This document shows, one piece after another, positions 18,209 through 27,587 of a DNA stretch of 64,000 nt (positions are counted from its first letter, which is position 1; every line of letters begins with the position of its first letter). The DNA lies in NCBI GenBank assembly GCA_023436885.1, contig JAEZHI010000006.1, positions 1-64,000 of the forward strand, read 5' to 3'. The translations under genes were made by a program, and so were the position numbers. Source of the DNA: Pseudomonadota bacterium (GTDB lineage Bacteria > Pseudomonadota > Alphaproteobacteria > Rhizobiales > Pleomorphomonadaceae). The notes below the pieces were generated by a model that saw only the letters and a program-made list of their open reading frames with translations, ran no database searches and was not told the origin of the DNA.

Positions 18209-18284
18209 TTCCCTGTTCGAGGAATATCCCTGAAGTCTCGCCGGGGGATCTGGCAGCGAGAAAGCTCTTTATCGGAGGATGAGA

Positions 18285-19979
18285 ATGGCAAAGTTGGCAG
18301 TCGTGATCGGCGCGAAGGAGACGGGGAGCAAGCCCCTGATCGCCGCCGAAGCTCTGAAGAAGGCGGCACAGGCCGCCGGTACCACCCTCAACATCGAGAC
18401 ACAAACGCCGGCTGGCGCGGCAACGCCTCTCGACGCTGCGACCATTGCCGCCGCCGACGCGGTGCTGATGGTCGGCGACGTGGCCGATGACGCCCGCTTC
18501 GCAGGCAAGACCCTTCGCAAGCTGACGCTCGATGCCGCCCTGGCCGATCCGACCGGCGCCGTTGCCGCTTCCGCCGCGGTCAAGCTGATCGTCGGCATCA
18601 CCTCCTGCCCAACCGGCATTGCCCATACCTTCATGGCGGCCGAAGGTGTCGAGCAGGGCGCCAAGGCGCTCGGTTATGCCGTCAAGGTCGAGACGCAGGG
18701 CTCGGTCGGCGCGCAGAACACGCTGACATCAGAAGAAATCGCCGCTGCCGAAGTGGTGATCATAGCCGCCGACACCAACGTCGACCTGTCGCGGTTCGCT
18801 GGCAAGCGCGTCTACTCCACCGGCACCAAGGGCGCGATCGCCAACGGCAAGGCGCTGGTCGAGAAGGCTCTCGTTGAGGCGGCTGTGCAGGGCGCTGCTG
18901 CCGCTGCCGGCAAGCGCGATCTCGCTGCCGAAGTGGCGGCTGAAAAGGCGGCCCGCGCTGCCCAGCGCTCCGGCCCCTACAAGCATCTGATGACTGGCGT
19001 GTCCTACATGCTGCCGTTCGTCGTGGCCGGCGGTCTCCTGATCGCGCTCGCCTTCGCCCTCGGCGGCATCTACGTCTTCGACGACGCCCATGCCGGCACG
19101 CTTGGTCAGGCGCTGTTCAACATCGGCAAGCAGGCCTTCTCGCTGATGGTGCCGATCCTCGCCGGCTTCATCGCCTACTCGATCGCCGATCGGCCGGGCA
19201 TTGCGCCAGGCGCCGTCGGTGGCGTGATCGCCGGCACCATTGGTGCAGGCTTCCTCGGCGGCATCGTCGCCGGCTTCCTGGCCGGTTACGTGGTGTACTA
19301 CCTCAACCGCTATATCAAGCTTGGCCGCAATCTCGACGGTCTGAAGCCGGTGCTGATCCTGCCGCTGCTCGGCACGACCATTGTCGGCCTCCTGATGGTC
19401 TACGTGCTCGGTCAGCCGGTCGCGGCGGCTCTGACCTGGCTCACCGATTTCCTGAAGGGCATGCAGGGCGCCAACGCCATTGTTCTCGGCGCGATCATCG
19501 GGCTGATGATGGCCTTCGACATGGGCGGCCCGGTCAACAAGGCGGCCTATACATTCGCCACCGGCCTGATCGCCAGCCAGCTCTACGAGCCGATGGCCGC
19601 TGCCATGGTGGCCGGCATGACCCCGCCCCTCGGTCTGGCGCTCGCTACCAAGCTGTTCGCCAATCGCTTCTCGGCCGACGAGCATGAGGCCGGCAATGCC
19701 GCTGCCGTGCTGGGCATCTCCTTCATCACCGAAGGCGCCATCCCCTTTGCCGCCAAGGACCCGTTCCGCGTCATCCCGTCACTGATGGCGGGCTCGGCCG
19801 TGGCCGGCATGGTCTCGATGGCGGTTGGCGCTCAGTTGCGCGTGCCCCACGGTGGCGTGTTCGTGCTGCCGATCCCCAACGCGGTCACCAATCTCGGTGG
19901 CTATCTCGTGGCACTGGTCGCCGGTACCATCGTCACTACGGTGCTGCTTGGCCTCCTGAAGCCGAAGGCCGACGCCTAA
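18285..19979 (+). CDS. fruA: fructose PTS permease EIIBC
   Basis: Inner-membrane permease, 564 residues, that imports fructose and phosphorylates it to fructose 1-phosphate. Two tandem EIIB-like domains come first. The first (about 1-100) lacks the catalytic Cys and is the B' domain; the second has Cys in GITSCPTGIAHTFMAAE. The EIIC domain (about 230-564) has roughly ten hydrophobic segments. ATG 18285 was chosen over ATG 18279 because GGAGG lies six bases before it and directly abuts the earlier one. The gene follows fruK by 76 bases and is ended by a strong hairpin. Confidence 0.95.
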   Translation: MAKLAVVIGAKETGSKPLIAAEALKKAAQAAGTTLNIETQTPAGAATPLDAATIAAADAVLMVGDVADDARFAGKTLRKLTLDAALADPTGAVAASAAVKLIVGITSCPTGIAHTFMAAEGVEQGAKALGYAVKVETQGSVGAQNTLTSEEIAAAEVVIIAADTNVDLSRFAGKRVYSTGTKGAIANGKALVEKALVEAAVQGAAAAAGKRDLAAEVAAEKAARAAQRSGPYKHLMTGVSYMLPFVVAGGLLIALAFALGGIYVFDDAHAGTLGQALFNIGKQAFSLMVPILAGFIAYSIADRPGIAPGAVGGVIAGTIGAGFLGGIVAGFLAGYVVYYLNRYIKLGRNLDGLKPVLILPLLGTTIVGLLMVYVLGQPVAAALTWLTDFLKGMQGANAIVLGAIIGLMMAFDMGGPVNKAAYTFATGLIASQLYEPMAAAMVAGMTPPLGLALATKLFANRFSADEHEAGNAAAVLGISFITEGAIPFAAKDPFRVIPSLMAGSAVAGMVSMAVGAQLRVPHGGVFVLPIPNAVTNLGGYLVALVAGTIVTTVLLGLLKPKADA

Positions 19980-20398
19980 GTCTGACTGAAATCTCGTCGG
20001 GGTGCATCCTGCTCCGACTTTCGAAGACGAGAAAGGCCGCCCGGTTGGGCGGCCTTTCGCATGTTGCGATGGGTATCTCATCGAAAACCGCTACGATCAT
20101 CGCGCGATGGCCGGCGTTGGTCGACCAAGCGAAGAGCTTCCAAGGGGCGTAGCGGACTGTGCGCAGTTAGCAGGCACTCATCACTGCATTCGAAAAGGTG
20201 GTGAAGGAACTGTGATGGCCGTCCGCAGCGGCAGGCCGGATGAACGAGCCATCGCGGTTCTATTCAGGTCAGTAGAATTATTGACCTTCCTGTTAAATTT
20301 TCCCGCAACCCAATTGGCTCCGGAGGGAACGCAACCTTCACTCTATATTAAGCGCGGCCCATGTATTTAGACCCAAACGTGTATTAGCCGGGGCTATC
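19980..20398. other. 419-base intergenic region
   Basis: Holds the fru operon terminator hairpin at its left end and, presumably, the promoter of the following chemoreceptor at its right, where the sequence is AT-richer (20270-20360). A 122-codon open frame here has no recognisable domain and is treated as spurious. Confidence 0.5.
20031..20058 (+). terminator. terminator hairpin after fruA
   Basis: Perfect 12-bp stem (gaaaggccgccc / gggcggcctttc) with loop GGTT, about 50 bases after the fruA stop. The stem ends in CTTTC rather than a long T-run, so termination may be partial. Confidence 0.75.
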
Positions 20399-22504
20399 AT
20401 GAGCTTTATTCGCAGCCTGTCCATCAAATGGACGCTTGGCTTCTTTCTGGGTGTAATGGGTTTAGCCGTCTTTACCTATGGTGTGTCCGACCTCATGAAG
20501 GCGGTGAATCAGCGGGCGGAGGCTCGCTCTATTCTCTCCTCATCCGAAACAAGTCGTGTATTGTTGAAGGCCCTGCTCAACACCCGCCTTGAGCGAGGCG
20601 CGCTGAACTCCGCTCTGAGCGCGGACGGCGCTGCTTCCTCGGACCAGCTTTCCAAAGTGCGCGGTTATCGAGAAATTCTTGAGGCTTCCTATGGCGATGT
20701 CGTTGGGCTGATCGCGGCGAGCGGAATCGAGGCTCAGACCGCCACCCTTGATCGCCTGAAGCGCGCTCATGATGCGGTTGCCGCAGCGCGTTCGCAGCTC
20801 GATACCGATGCCGGCCAGGACAAGGCGAAGCGGCAGGCCCAATCTCCGGCGCTTGCCCAAAGTGTCTATCAGGAGCTTCTCGATGCACTGACGGCCACGA
20901 CCGACGCGGTCGACAGCTCCATCCGAAATTCCGATCGAACGGTGGACAAGTATCTAGCCATCAAGCGGGCCGCCTGGGCATCGCGCGTCCAGATTGGTTC
21001 CGTGCAAGGCAAACTGCAGACAACGATTGCAGCCGGACGAGCATGGGAACCCAACGAGGCCTTGGCTGCCTTCGAGGATCGCGGCCGTGCGCTGAGCGTC
21101 TGGGCGAACGTCAAGGAAGCGATCGCCGCTGAAGGAATAGCCCCGGACGTTCTGGCTGCCTTCAAGAAGGCGGACGAAGGCAATTTCACCGGAGCCGCCT
21201 GGGACGAGACGAAGTCTTTCTTCACCCAGCTATCGAGCGGCCAGACGGTCGCCGTGGCGATCGCGGACTTGCAGCCCAAGCATACGGCGGCAGGCGGACT
21301 AATCGTCGATCTCGCGAACATCTCGCTCGACTACATGGTGAGCAGCGCAGACGCTCTGACACAACGGGCGACATCGGCTCTGATCATGTCTGGGACCTTT
21401 CTCTTGGGTTCCCTGCTCGTGGTGCTTCTCGGGCTATTCGTCATTCACTACCGGATCAGCAGGCCGCTGGCTTTCTTGAACGGTGTCATGCGGAGCCTGG
21501 CGGAAGGACATACGGACGTCGACGTTCTTGCGACCGAGCGCGGCGACGAAGTGGGCGAAATGGCCCGCTCGGTTGCCTTCTTCAAGGAAAACCTTGTCCG
21601 CAACAGAGAGCTCGAGCAGCATGCTCGCGAACTGCAGTCGGAATCCGAGGCGCGTCGCCGCCAAGCCATGCTGACCCTTGCTGACGATCTTGAGCACGCC
21701 GTTGGCGCAACCGTCGCAACAGTGTCCTCGTCTGCGACCCAGATGGAAGCATCGGCGCGTTCTTTGGATAACTCGGCGGTTGCCACCTTGTCGCAGTCGA
21801 CGTCGGTCTCGGCGGCAGCCGAAGAAGCATCGGCCAACGTCTCGGCCGTTGCCGGCGCTGCCGAGGAACTCGGGGCCTCGGTCAACGAGATCGCCAGGCA
21901 AATGGAGCACTCGGTCGAAAAGGCTCAATCGGCCGTCGGCGAGGCTGCAGCCGCGGCAAGCATCATCACCGAGCTCAATCAGGCCGCGACGCGTATCAAC
22001 ACCATCGTCGACCTGATCAGCTCTATCGCCGCTCAAACCAATCTCCTCGCCCTGAATGCCACGATTGAGGCTGCCCGTGCCGGAGAGGCGGGCAAGGGCT
22101 TCGCAGTGGTTGCGGCGGAAGTGAAGCAGCTGGCCGACCAGACCGCCAAGGCCACCAGCGAGATCGGCCAGCAGATCAACGGCATCCAGGCGACCACCAA
22201 TCGCGCGGTTCAGGCGATCAATGGCGTTGCCGAGACCATCGGTGTCATCGATGCGGCGTCCCGCCAGATAGCCTCGACGGTCGAGCAGCAGTCAAAGGCG
22301 ACGCTCGAGATCGTCGAAGCGGTGACGCAAGCCTCGGCTGGGACCGGCGAAGTCACGGTCATCATCACCCAGGTGGCTCATGCCGCTGGCGAGACCGGAA
22401 CGGAAGCCAAGCAGATGCTGAACGTGGCGTCGTCTCTGGCCCGCCGTGCCGAAGAGCTGAGCGATAACGTCCAGAGCTTCCTGGCTACCATCAGGGCGGC
22501 CTGA
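20399..22504 (+). CDS. methyl-accepting chemotaxis protein
   Basis: A 701-residue chemoreceptor. The first membrane helix is at about residues 10-30, followed by a long periplasmic sensor of about 290 residues, and the second helix at about 325-350 (FLLGSLLVVLLGLFVIHYRI). Then come HAMP (RPLAFLNGVMRSLAEG) and a signalling domain with the conserved tip SSIAAQTNLLALNATIEAARAGEAGKGFAVVA. The sensor does not match a domain I recognise. The gene stands alone, with terminators on both sides, so it is probably transcribed by itself. Confidence 0.93.
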   Translation: MSFIRSLSIKWTLGFFLGVMGLAVFTYGVSDLMKAVNQRAEARSILSSSETSRVLLKALLNTRLERGALNSALSADGAASSDQLSKVRGYREILEASYGDVVGLIAASGIEAQTATLDRLKRAHDAVAAARSQLDTDAGQDKAKRQAQSPALAQSVYQELLDALTATTDAVDSSIRNSDRTVDKYLAIKRAAWASRVQIGSVQGKLQTTIAAGRAWEPNEALAAFEDRGRALSVWANVKEAIAAEGIAPDVLAAFKKADEGNFTGAAWDETKSFFTQLSSGQTVAVAIADLQPKHTAAGGLIVDLANISLDYMVSSADALTQRATSALIMSGTFLLGSLLVVLLGLFVIHYRISRPLAFLNGVMRSLAEGHTDVDVLATERGDEVGEMARSVAFFKENLVRNRELEQHARELQSESEARRRQAMLTLADDLEHAVGATVATVSSSATQMEASARSLDNSAVATLSQSTSVSAAAEEASANVSAVAGAAEELGASVNEIARQMEHSVEKAQSAVGEAAAAASIITELNQAATRINTIVDLISSIAAQTNLLALNATIEAARAGEAGKGFAVVAAEVKQLADQTAKATSEIGQQINGIQATTNRAVQAINGVAETIGVIDAASRQIASTVEQQSKATLEIVEAVTQASAGTGEVTVIITQVAHAAGETGTEAKQMLNVASSLARRAEELSDNVQSFLATIRAA

Positions 22505-22551
22505 CCGAAATACACCTAAACGGTTCGCGCCTTTCAAGCCGTTTCCTCGGC

Positions 22552-22578
22552 AGCCCGCACCATTCTCCGGTGCGGGCT
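22552..22578. terminator. terminator hairpin between convergent chemoreceptor and GntR genes
   Basis: Nine-bp stem (agcccgcac / gtgcgggct) with a nine-base loop, followed on the plus strand by AGTTTATT. It lies between two converging genes and may serve both. Confidence 0.7.
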
Positions 22579-22593
22579 AGTTTATTGAATGTC

Positions 22594-23286
22594 CTACAGA
22601 TCTGCGAACACTTGAGGATTGGCGACGACACTTGCTGCCGCCGACCGAACGATCGCCACATGCGCGTATGCCGCCGCTCCGGCAGCATTGCCGTCGGCGC
22701 GCATGATGGCTGTGACAATGGCGTCGTGTTCCTCAAATGAGCGAACGAGGCGACCAGGAAGATGGAACTGGGCCCGCCTGAAGGGGGCAAGGCGCGCTCG
22801 TGTTTGTGTGACGAGATCGTAGATGTGCTCGTTATGCGCACCGCGGTAGAGTGCGGTGTGGAAGCGCGTGTTGTAGGCCGCGTAGTCTTCTTCGGCCCCC
22901 TCCTGGATCAAGCGATGCGAGGCCAGGTGCTCGGCCTCCAGGCTGTGCCGTTCCTCAACCGTCATGCGCAATGCGGCGAGCCGGGCGCAGATGCCTTCCA
23001 ACTCGGCCATTGCCTCGAACATCGAGTTCAGATGGTCCGCATCGACGGTGGTCACCACGGCGCTACGGTTCGGCTCGCGCTTGACGAGACCCATGGCGCT
23101 TAGCTGGCGCAAAGCCTCGCGGACCGGTGTGCGCGAGACGTCGAAGCGACTGGCCAGCGATCCCTCATCCAGCTTTTCTCCGGGCTTGAGGCTGCCCGTG
23201 ACAATCAGTGCGGAAATGGCTCGCACCATTTGTTCTACGGTCGTTCCGGCACGGATGATTTCGCGACGCTGCACCTGTTTCAACAC
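22594..23286 (-). CDS. GntR-family (FCD) transcriptional regulator
   Basis: About 230 residues. An N-terminal winged helix-turn-helix (GEKLDEGSLASRFDVSRTPVREALRQLSAMGLV) is followed by an all-helical FCD ligand domain (AELEGICARLAA ... HRLIQEG ... FHTALYRGAHN). The start is a GTG at 23284-23286 (or TTG three bases later) with AGGAG upstream; an ATG at 23358 lacks a ribosome site. It is divergent from the BMP transporter/biuret operon. A TGCATACAC motif overlaps its own leader and recurs twice before the operon, so it probably represses both. The effector would be expected to be a pathway intermediate. Confidence 0.88.
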   Translation of the reverse strand: MLKQVQRREIIRAGTTVEQMVRAISALIVTGSLKPGEKLDEGSLASRFDVSRTPVREALRQLSAMGLVKREPNRSAVVTTVDADHLNSMFEAMAELEGICARLAALRMTVEERHSLEAEHLASHRLIQEGAEEDYAAYNTRFHTALYRGAHNEHIYDLVTQTRARLAPFRRAQFHLPGRLVRSFEEHDAIVTAIMRADGNAAGAAAYAHVAIVRSAAASVVANPQVFADL

Positions 23287-23298
23287 GGATCTCCTATC

Positions 23299-23313
23299 TG
23301 CATACACATGCAA
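23299..23313. promoter_or_regulatory. TGCATACAC-type operator in GntR leader
   Basis: tgcatacacatgcaa carries the same TGCATACAC core as two sites in front of the divergent operon and is itself partly palindromic (TGCAT...ATGCA). It lies within 15 bases of the regulator's start codon, fitting autoregulation. Confidence 0.5.
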
Positions 23314-23469
23314 AGTCGCGGCGGAGATGTCAAATGATCCAATAGTCCATTGGTTCAAATGACAAATTTGCAGAGAGACGGGTCATCGAGAATCGGAGAT
23401 TGCGAAGCAGGGTGATTTGGATGCATTACGTATAATCACAGGCTACAAAATGAGCTTCGTATAAGAAAA

Positions 23470-23482
23470 TTGCATACACTTT
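23470..23482. promoter_or_regulatory. GntR operator candidate, distal copy
   Basis: Thirteen-base sequence TTGCATACACTTT, repeated exactly 80 bases downstream. It lies in the AT-rich divergent promoter region between the GntR gene and the BMP-transporter operon. Confidence 0.6.
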
Positions 23483-23549
23483 ATGCCGAGGTGCCTTCTG
23501 TTCAGGAAATTAGTTATTTAAAATAAACGGTTAATTGCTGGCACATGGG

Positions 23550-23562
23550 TTGCATACACTTT
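23550..23562. promoter_or_regulatory. GntR operator candidate, proximal copy
   Basis: Second exact copy of TTGCATACACTTT, 38 bases before the start of the BMP binding-protein gene, so a bound regulator would cover the start of transcription. Confidence 0.6.
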
Positions 23563-23599
23563 CTCGTTCGTTGGGAACGTGACCTGGGAGTGTCTGCTC

Positions 23600-24727
23600 A
23601 TGATCGACCGCCTGTCCCTTAATCGACGCCGCTTTCTCCAGACTTCTGCCGCCGGGATTATGGCGGGAGCAATATCCGGCCTTGCTGCCGGGCGTGCCTC
23701 GGCCGCCGATGGCCTCACGGTTGGCTTCATCTATGTCGGCCCCAAGGACGATTATGGCTACAACCAGGCGCACGCCGAAGGGGCCGCCACCCTCAAGGCG
23801 CTTGGCGGGATCACGATCGTCGAGGAAGAGAATGTGCCGGAGACCATCGACGTTCAGAAGACAATGGAGTCGATGATCAATCTTGATGGCGCGACTCTGC
23901 TGTTTCCGACCTCCTTCGGCTACTTCGATCCGCACGTCCTCGCCGTTGCCGCCAAGTACCCCAATATCCAGTTCCGCCATTGCGGTGGTCTGTGGCAGGC
24001 GGGCAAGCATCCTGAAAATGTCGGCTCCTACTTCGGCTATATCCATCAGGGCCAGTATCTCAACGGCATCGTTGCCGGTTACACGACCAAGTCCAAGAAG
24101 ATCGGTTTCGTCGCCGCCAAGCCGATCCCGCAGGTGCTTCAGAACATCAATGCCTTCCTGCTGGGCGCCCGTTCGGTCGATCCCACCATTACCTGTCAGG
24201 TGATCTTCACCGGTGAGTGGTCTCTAGCGGTCAAGGAAGCAGAGGCGGTCAACGCGTTGATCGACCAGGGAGCCGACGTCATCACCTGCCACGTCGATAG
24301 TCCCAAGGTCGTTGTGCAGACCGCCGCCGGCCGCGGCGCGTTCGTCTGCGGTTATCATGCCAACCAGTCGCCACTTGCACCGGACAAGTACCTGACCGGT
24401 GCCGAGTGGGCGTGGGGCAATGTCTACACTGACTTCGCCAAGAAGGCGCTGGCCGGCGAAAAGCTCGGCAACTTCGTGCGCGGCGGCTTGAAGGACGGTT
24501 TCGTCAAGATGAGCCCGCTTGGTCCGGCCGTCTCGGCTGACGCCCGCAATAAGTTCGACGCAACGCTCGCCGAGATCATGAAGACCAAATACTCGGTCTT
24601 CAAAGGTCCGCTCAAGGACAACAAGGGCAACGAAGTCATCGCCTCCGGCGCAGCCTATCCCGAGGACGCTGTCGAGCTTGAAAGCATGTCTTATCTCGTC
24701 GAGGGCGTCGTCGGCTCGGTCTCCTGA
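23600..24727 (+). CDS. BMP-family ABC transporter substrate-binding protein
   Basis: Periplasmic binding protein of the BMP (basic membrane protein / PnrA-like) family, 375 residues. It carries a twin-arginine-type signal (NRRRFLQTSAAGIM, then ASAADG), so it may be exported folded. The mature part has the BMP opening VGFIYVGPKDDYGYNQAHAEG. ATG 23600 has GGGAG upstream. BMP proteins usually bind nucleosides. Here the gene heads an operon with biuret and allophanate hydrolases, so the ligand may instead be biuret, triuret or another ureide; that is inference. Confidence 0.92.
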   Translation: MIDRLSLNRRRFLQTSAAGIMAGAISGLAAGRASAADGLTVGFIYVGPKDDYGYNQAHAEGAATLKALGGITIVEEENVPETIDVQKTMESMINLDGATLLFPTSFGYFDPHVLAVAAKYPNIQFRHCGGLWQAGKHPENVGSYFGYIHQGQYLNGIVAGYTTKSKKIGFVAAKPIPQVLQNINAFLLGARSVDPTITCQVIFTGEWSLAVKEAEAVNALIDQGADVITCHVDSPKVVVQTAAGRGAFVCGYHANQSPLAPDKYLTGAEWAWGNVYTDFAKKALAGEKLGNFVRGGLKDGFVKMSPLGPAVSADARNKFDATLAEIMKTKYSVFKGPLKDNKGNEVIASGAAYPEDAVELESMSYLVEGVVGSVS

Positions 24728-24768
24728 ACTCCGATCTTCACGAATGACAAGCTAAACGGAGAGCGCGG

Positions 24769-25899
24769 ATGACGATCGGAACGAACGACATGCGTATGAT
24801 GGCCGTCCCGACTGGCGGCTCAATGACTATGCGCCTTGCCGAATGGTCGGCTCGGCGTCTCGAGCCGGTGGTCATCGGCCTTGGCGCCGTTCTGATCGGT
24901 CTTGGGCTGTTCTCGCTGTTCGTTCTGGCACTCGGCAAATCGCCCCTGATGCTGTTCCAACTGATGTATGCCGGCGGCTTCGGCAGCTGGTTTTCCATCC
25001 AGAACAGCCTCAGCCGGGCAGCGCCGCTGTTGCTGACCGCGCTCTGCGTGGCGCTTCCGGCTCGCCTCGGTCTGGTCGTGATCGGCGGCGAGGGGGCGCT
25101 CGCCCTGGGCGGTGTCGCGGCGGCAGCTGCGGCTTTGCCACTCACCCACTTGCTGCCGCCTTATCCCGCGCTCGTCGGCATGGCGCTTGCTGCCATGCTG
25201 GCCGGTGGCGTCTGGATCGGTTGCGTCGGTGCGCTGCGCCACTATCGCGGTGTCAACGAGACGATCTCGTCGCTGCTCATGTCCTATATCGCCATCGCCA
25301 TCATGAACCAGCTGGTCGAGGGGCCTTTGCGCGATCCGGCCAGCCTCAACAAACCATCGACCTTCCCGCTGCCGGCAGATTATCGGATCGGTTCCCTGCC
25401 AGGCATGGAAGTACACTGGGGGTTTGCGATCGGCGTCATTACCTGCGTGCTGGCCTATTTGCTGATCGAGACGACGACCTGGGGTTTCGCCGCCCGCATA
25501 GCCGGCGGCAACACGAAGGCCGCCGAGGTGCAGGGATTGCCAGTCGGGCGCCTCATCGTCGGCTTCACGGGGCTGGCGGGAGCCTGTGCCGGCTTTGCCG
25601 GGATGATCGAGGTGGCTGCGGTTCAGGGAAGCGCCAATGGCTCGCTCATTGCCGGTTACGGCTACACCGGCATCCTCATTGCCTTCCTTGCCCGCCACAA
25701 TCCGTTGGCCATCATTCCCGTGGCGATCCTGATCGGCGGCATCGATGCGTCTGGCGGGCTGATCCAGCGTCGCATGGGACTGCCCGACGCTACGGTGTTG
25801 GTCCTGCAGGGGACGCTCTTCATCATCATCCTGGCTTTCGAGACCTTCTACGGCCGATTCAAGCTGTTCAACCCCGAACTCTGGAAGAGGAATTCCTGA
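24769..25899 (+). CDS. BMP-type ABC transporter permease (first)
   Basis: Inner-membrane permease of the BPD_transp_2 family, 376 residues with about eight to ten hydrophobic segments. The LGLVVIGGEGALALGG motif and the VNETISSLLMSYIAI segment are typical of nucleoside-type permeases (YufP-like). GGAGAG lies five bases before the start. It follows the binding-protein gene by 41 bases and ends one base into the next permease. Confidence 0.92.
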   Translation: MTIGTNDMRMMAVPTGGSMTMRLAEWSARRLEPVVIGLGAVLIGLGLFSLFVLALGKSPLMLFQLMYAGGFGSWFSIQNSLSRAAPLLLTALCVALPARLGLVVIGGEGALALGGVAAAAAALPLTHLLPPYPALVGMALAAMLAGGVWIGCVGALRHYRGVNETISSLLMSYIAIAIMNQLVEGPLRDPASLNKPSTFPLPADYRIGSLPGMEVHWGFAIGVITCVLAYLLIETTTWGFAARIAGGNTKAAEVQGLPVGRLIVGFTGLAGACAGFAGMIEVAAVQGSANGSLIAGYGYTGILIAFLARHNPLAIIPVAILIGGIDASGGLIQRRMGLPDATVLVLQGTLFIIILAFETFYGRFKLFNPELWKRNS

Positions 25900-26825
25900 T
25901 GGATAGCTCCGCCATAGGGCTCTGGGGTGTGCCCCTTGCCATCCTCGCCGGCGCTGTGCGGGTGTCGACGCCATTCATCTTCGTGAGCCTTGGCGAAACC
26001 ATTACTGAACGGTCCGGGCGCATCAATCTCGGCCTTGAGGGTACGCTCGTTTTCGGCGCCATGACCGCTTATGCGATTGCCGTCATCACCGGATCGCCTT
26101 GGCTCGGCGTGGCTGGCGCCATGCTGGCCGGCGCAGTATTCGGCCTGATACATGGCTTTCTCTGCCGTTGGCCCAAGGTCAACGACATCGCCATCGGCAT
26201 TGCCATGATGCAGTTCGGGCTGGGCCTCGCCTTCTTCCTCGGCAAGTCATACATCCAGCCTGCGGCGCCCCATTTGCCGTCCATTCCATTCGGCTTCTGG
26301 TCCGACTTGCCGCAGATCAGGGCTGCCCTTGATATCAACGTGTTGTTTCTGGTCGGCGCCGCGCTGGCATTTGTTCTTCGCTGGGTGCTCGCCAACACGC
26401 GCGTCGGCCTGACTCTTCGTGTGGTCGGCGACTCGACCGACGCCGCTCGCGCCATGGGCATCAATCCCGACCGGGTGCGCCTCTTGGCGACTGCTGTCGG
26501 GGGAGCGTTTGCAGCGGTGGGGGGAGCTTATCTGTCGCTCTACTATCCTGGTTCCTGGAACGAGGGCATCTCCTCCGGTCAGGGATTGATGGCCGTCGCT
26601 CTCGTCATCTTCGCGCGATGGAACCCTGTGGGCTGCTTTCTCGCCGCGCTGCTGTTCGGCGGTGCCGGCGCTCTTGGCCCATCGCTGCAGTCTGTCGGCG
26701 TCACTTCGGGCTACTACCTATTCTACGCAGCTCCCTACGCGCTGACGCTCATCATCATGATCATAACCTCATCGCCAAATCGGCCCGTACCGGGCATGCC
26801 CGGCGCGTTGTCACTGACCAAGTAA
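25899..26825 (+). CDS. BMP-type ABC transporter permease (second)
   Basis: Second permease subunit, 308 residues (YufQ-like). The typical RSGRINLGLEGTLVFGAM motif is near residue 45, the conserved GDSTDAARAMGINPDRVRLLA lies in the cytoplasmic loop, and about eight membrane segments are seen. The ATG overlaps the previous stop by one base (TGATG), so the two permeases are translated together. Confidence 0.93.
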   Translation: MDSSAIGLWGVPLAILAGAVRVSTPFIFVSLGETITERSGRINLGLEGTLVFGAMTAYAIAVITGSPWLGVAGAMLAGAVFGLIHGFLCRWPKVNDIAIGIAMMQFGLGLAFFLGKSYIQPAAPHLPSIPFGFWSDLPQIRAALDINVLFLVGAALAFVLRWVLANTRVGLTLRVVGDSTDAARAMGINPDRVRLLATAVGGAFAAVGGAYLSLYYPGSWNEGISSGQGLMAVALVIFARWNPVGCFLAALLFGGAGALGPSLQSVGVTSGYYLFYAAPYALTLIIMIITSSPNRPVPGMPGALSLTK

Positions 26826-26864
26826 TTCGGGGCCGTAAGATTTGAATTTGCAGAGGAATTAGAG

Positions 26865-27554
26865 ATGACTGCAACGCCACGCACCCTTGCTGCCGATCCG
26901 TATCCCTGGCCCTACAATGGTGACCTCAGACCCGAGAATACCGCGCTCATCATCATCGACATGCAGACCGACTTTTGCGGCAAGGGCGGCTATGTCGACA
27001 CGATGGGCTACGATCTGTCGCTGACTCGCGCGCCGATCGGTCCGATCTCGCAAGTGCTGGCCGCCTTCCGCGCCAAGGGCTTCCATGTGCTGCATACCCG
27101 CGAGGGGCACCGGCCCGATCTCGCCGATCTGCCAAAGAACAAGCGCTGGCGCTCGCAGCGCATTGGTGCCGGCATTGGCGATGTCGGCCCATGTGGCCGC
27201 ATCCTGGTTCGTGGAGAGCCCGGTTGGGAGATCATTGACGAGCTGGCGCCGCTTCCGGGCGAAGCGATCATCGACAAGCCAGGCAAAGGCTCCTTTTGCG
27301 CCACCGATCTCGAGCTGATCCTGAGGCAGAAGGGCATAGACAATCTCGTACTGACCGGCATCACCACGGACGTCTGCGTTCACACCACCATGCGCGAGGC
27401 CAATGACCGCGGCTTTGAGTGCCTGCTGCTGGAGGACTGCTGCGGCGCCACCGATCACGGCAATCACCTCGCAGCCATCAAGATGGTCAAGATGCAGGGC
27501 GGAGTTTTCGGGGCCGTTTCCAACTCGGCCACGCTGATCGCAGCCCTCGACTGA
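26865..27554 (+). CDS. biuH: biuret amidohydrolase (isochorismatase superfamily)
   Basis: Cytoplasmic cysteine hydrolase, 229 residues, expected to cut biuret to allophanate and ammonia. The triad is Asp32 (IIIDMQTDF), Lys138 (IDKPGKGSF) and Cys171 (ITTDVCVHTTMREAND). The spacing matches, with an offset of four, the Asp36/Lys142/Cys175 triad I recall for the Rhizobium biuret hydrolase, and long stretches such as DPYPWPYNG, FCGKGGYVD and HTREGHRPDLADLP look like that enzyme. It lies between transporter genes and upstream of allophanate hydrolase, whose substrate is its product. Related N-carbamoyl hydrolases are the alternative. Confidence 0.85.
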   Translation: MTATPRTLAADPYPWPYNGDLRPENTALIIIDMQTDFCGKGGYVDTMGYDLSLTRAPIGPISQVLAAFRAKGFHVLHTREGHRPDLADLPKNKRWRSQRIGAGIGDVGPCGRILVRGEPGWEIIDELAPLPGEAIIDKPGKGSFCATDLELILRQKGIDNLVLTGITTDVCVHTTMREANDRGFECLLLEDCCGATDHGNHLAAIKMVKMQGGVFGAVSNSATLIAALD

Positions 27555-27587
27555 CCATCGCTTGCTCTGAGCCAAGGGAGCCCGGAA

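Noticed and set aside
20002..20370. 122-codon frame after fruA
   Set aside because: Begins in the terminator hairpin and shows no family similarity.
24843..25898. Long N-terminal extension of the second BMP permease frame
   Set aside because: It is an off-frame reading of the first permease; the true start is the ATG at 25899.
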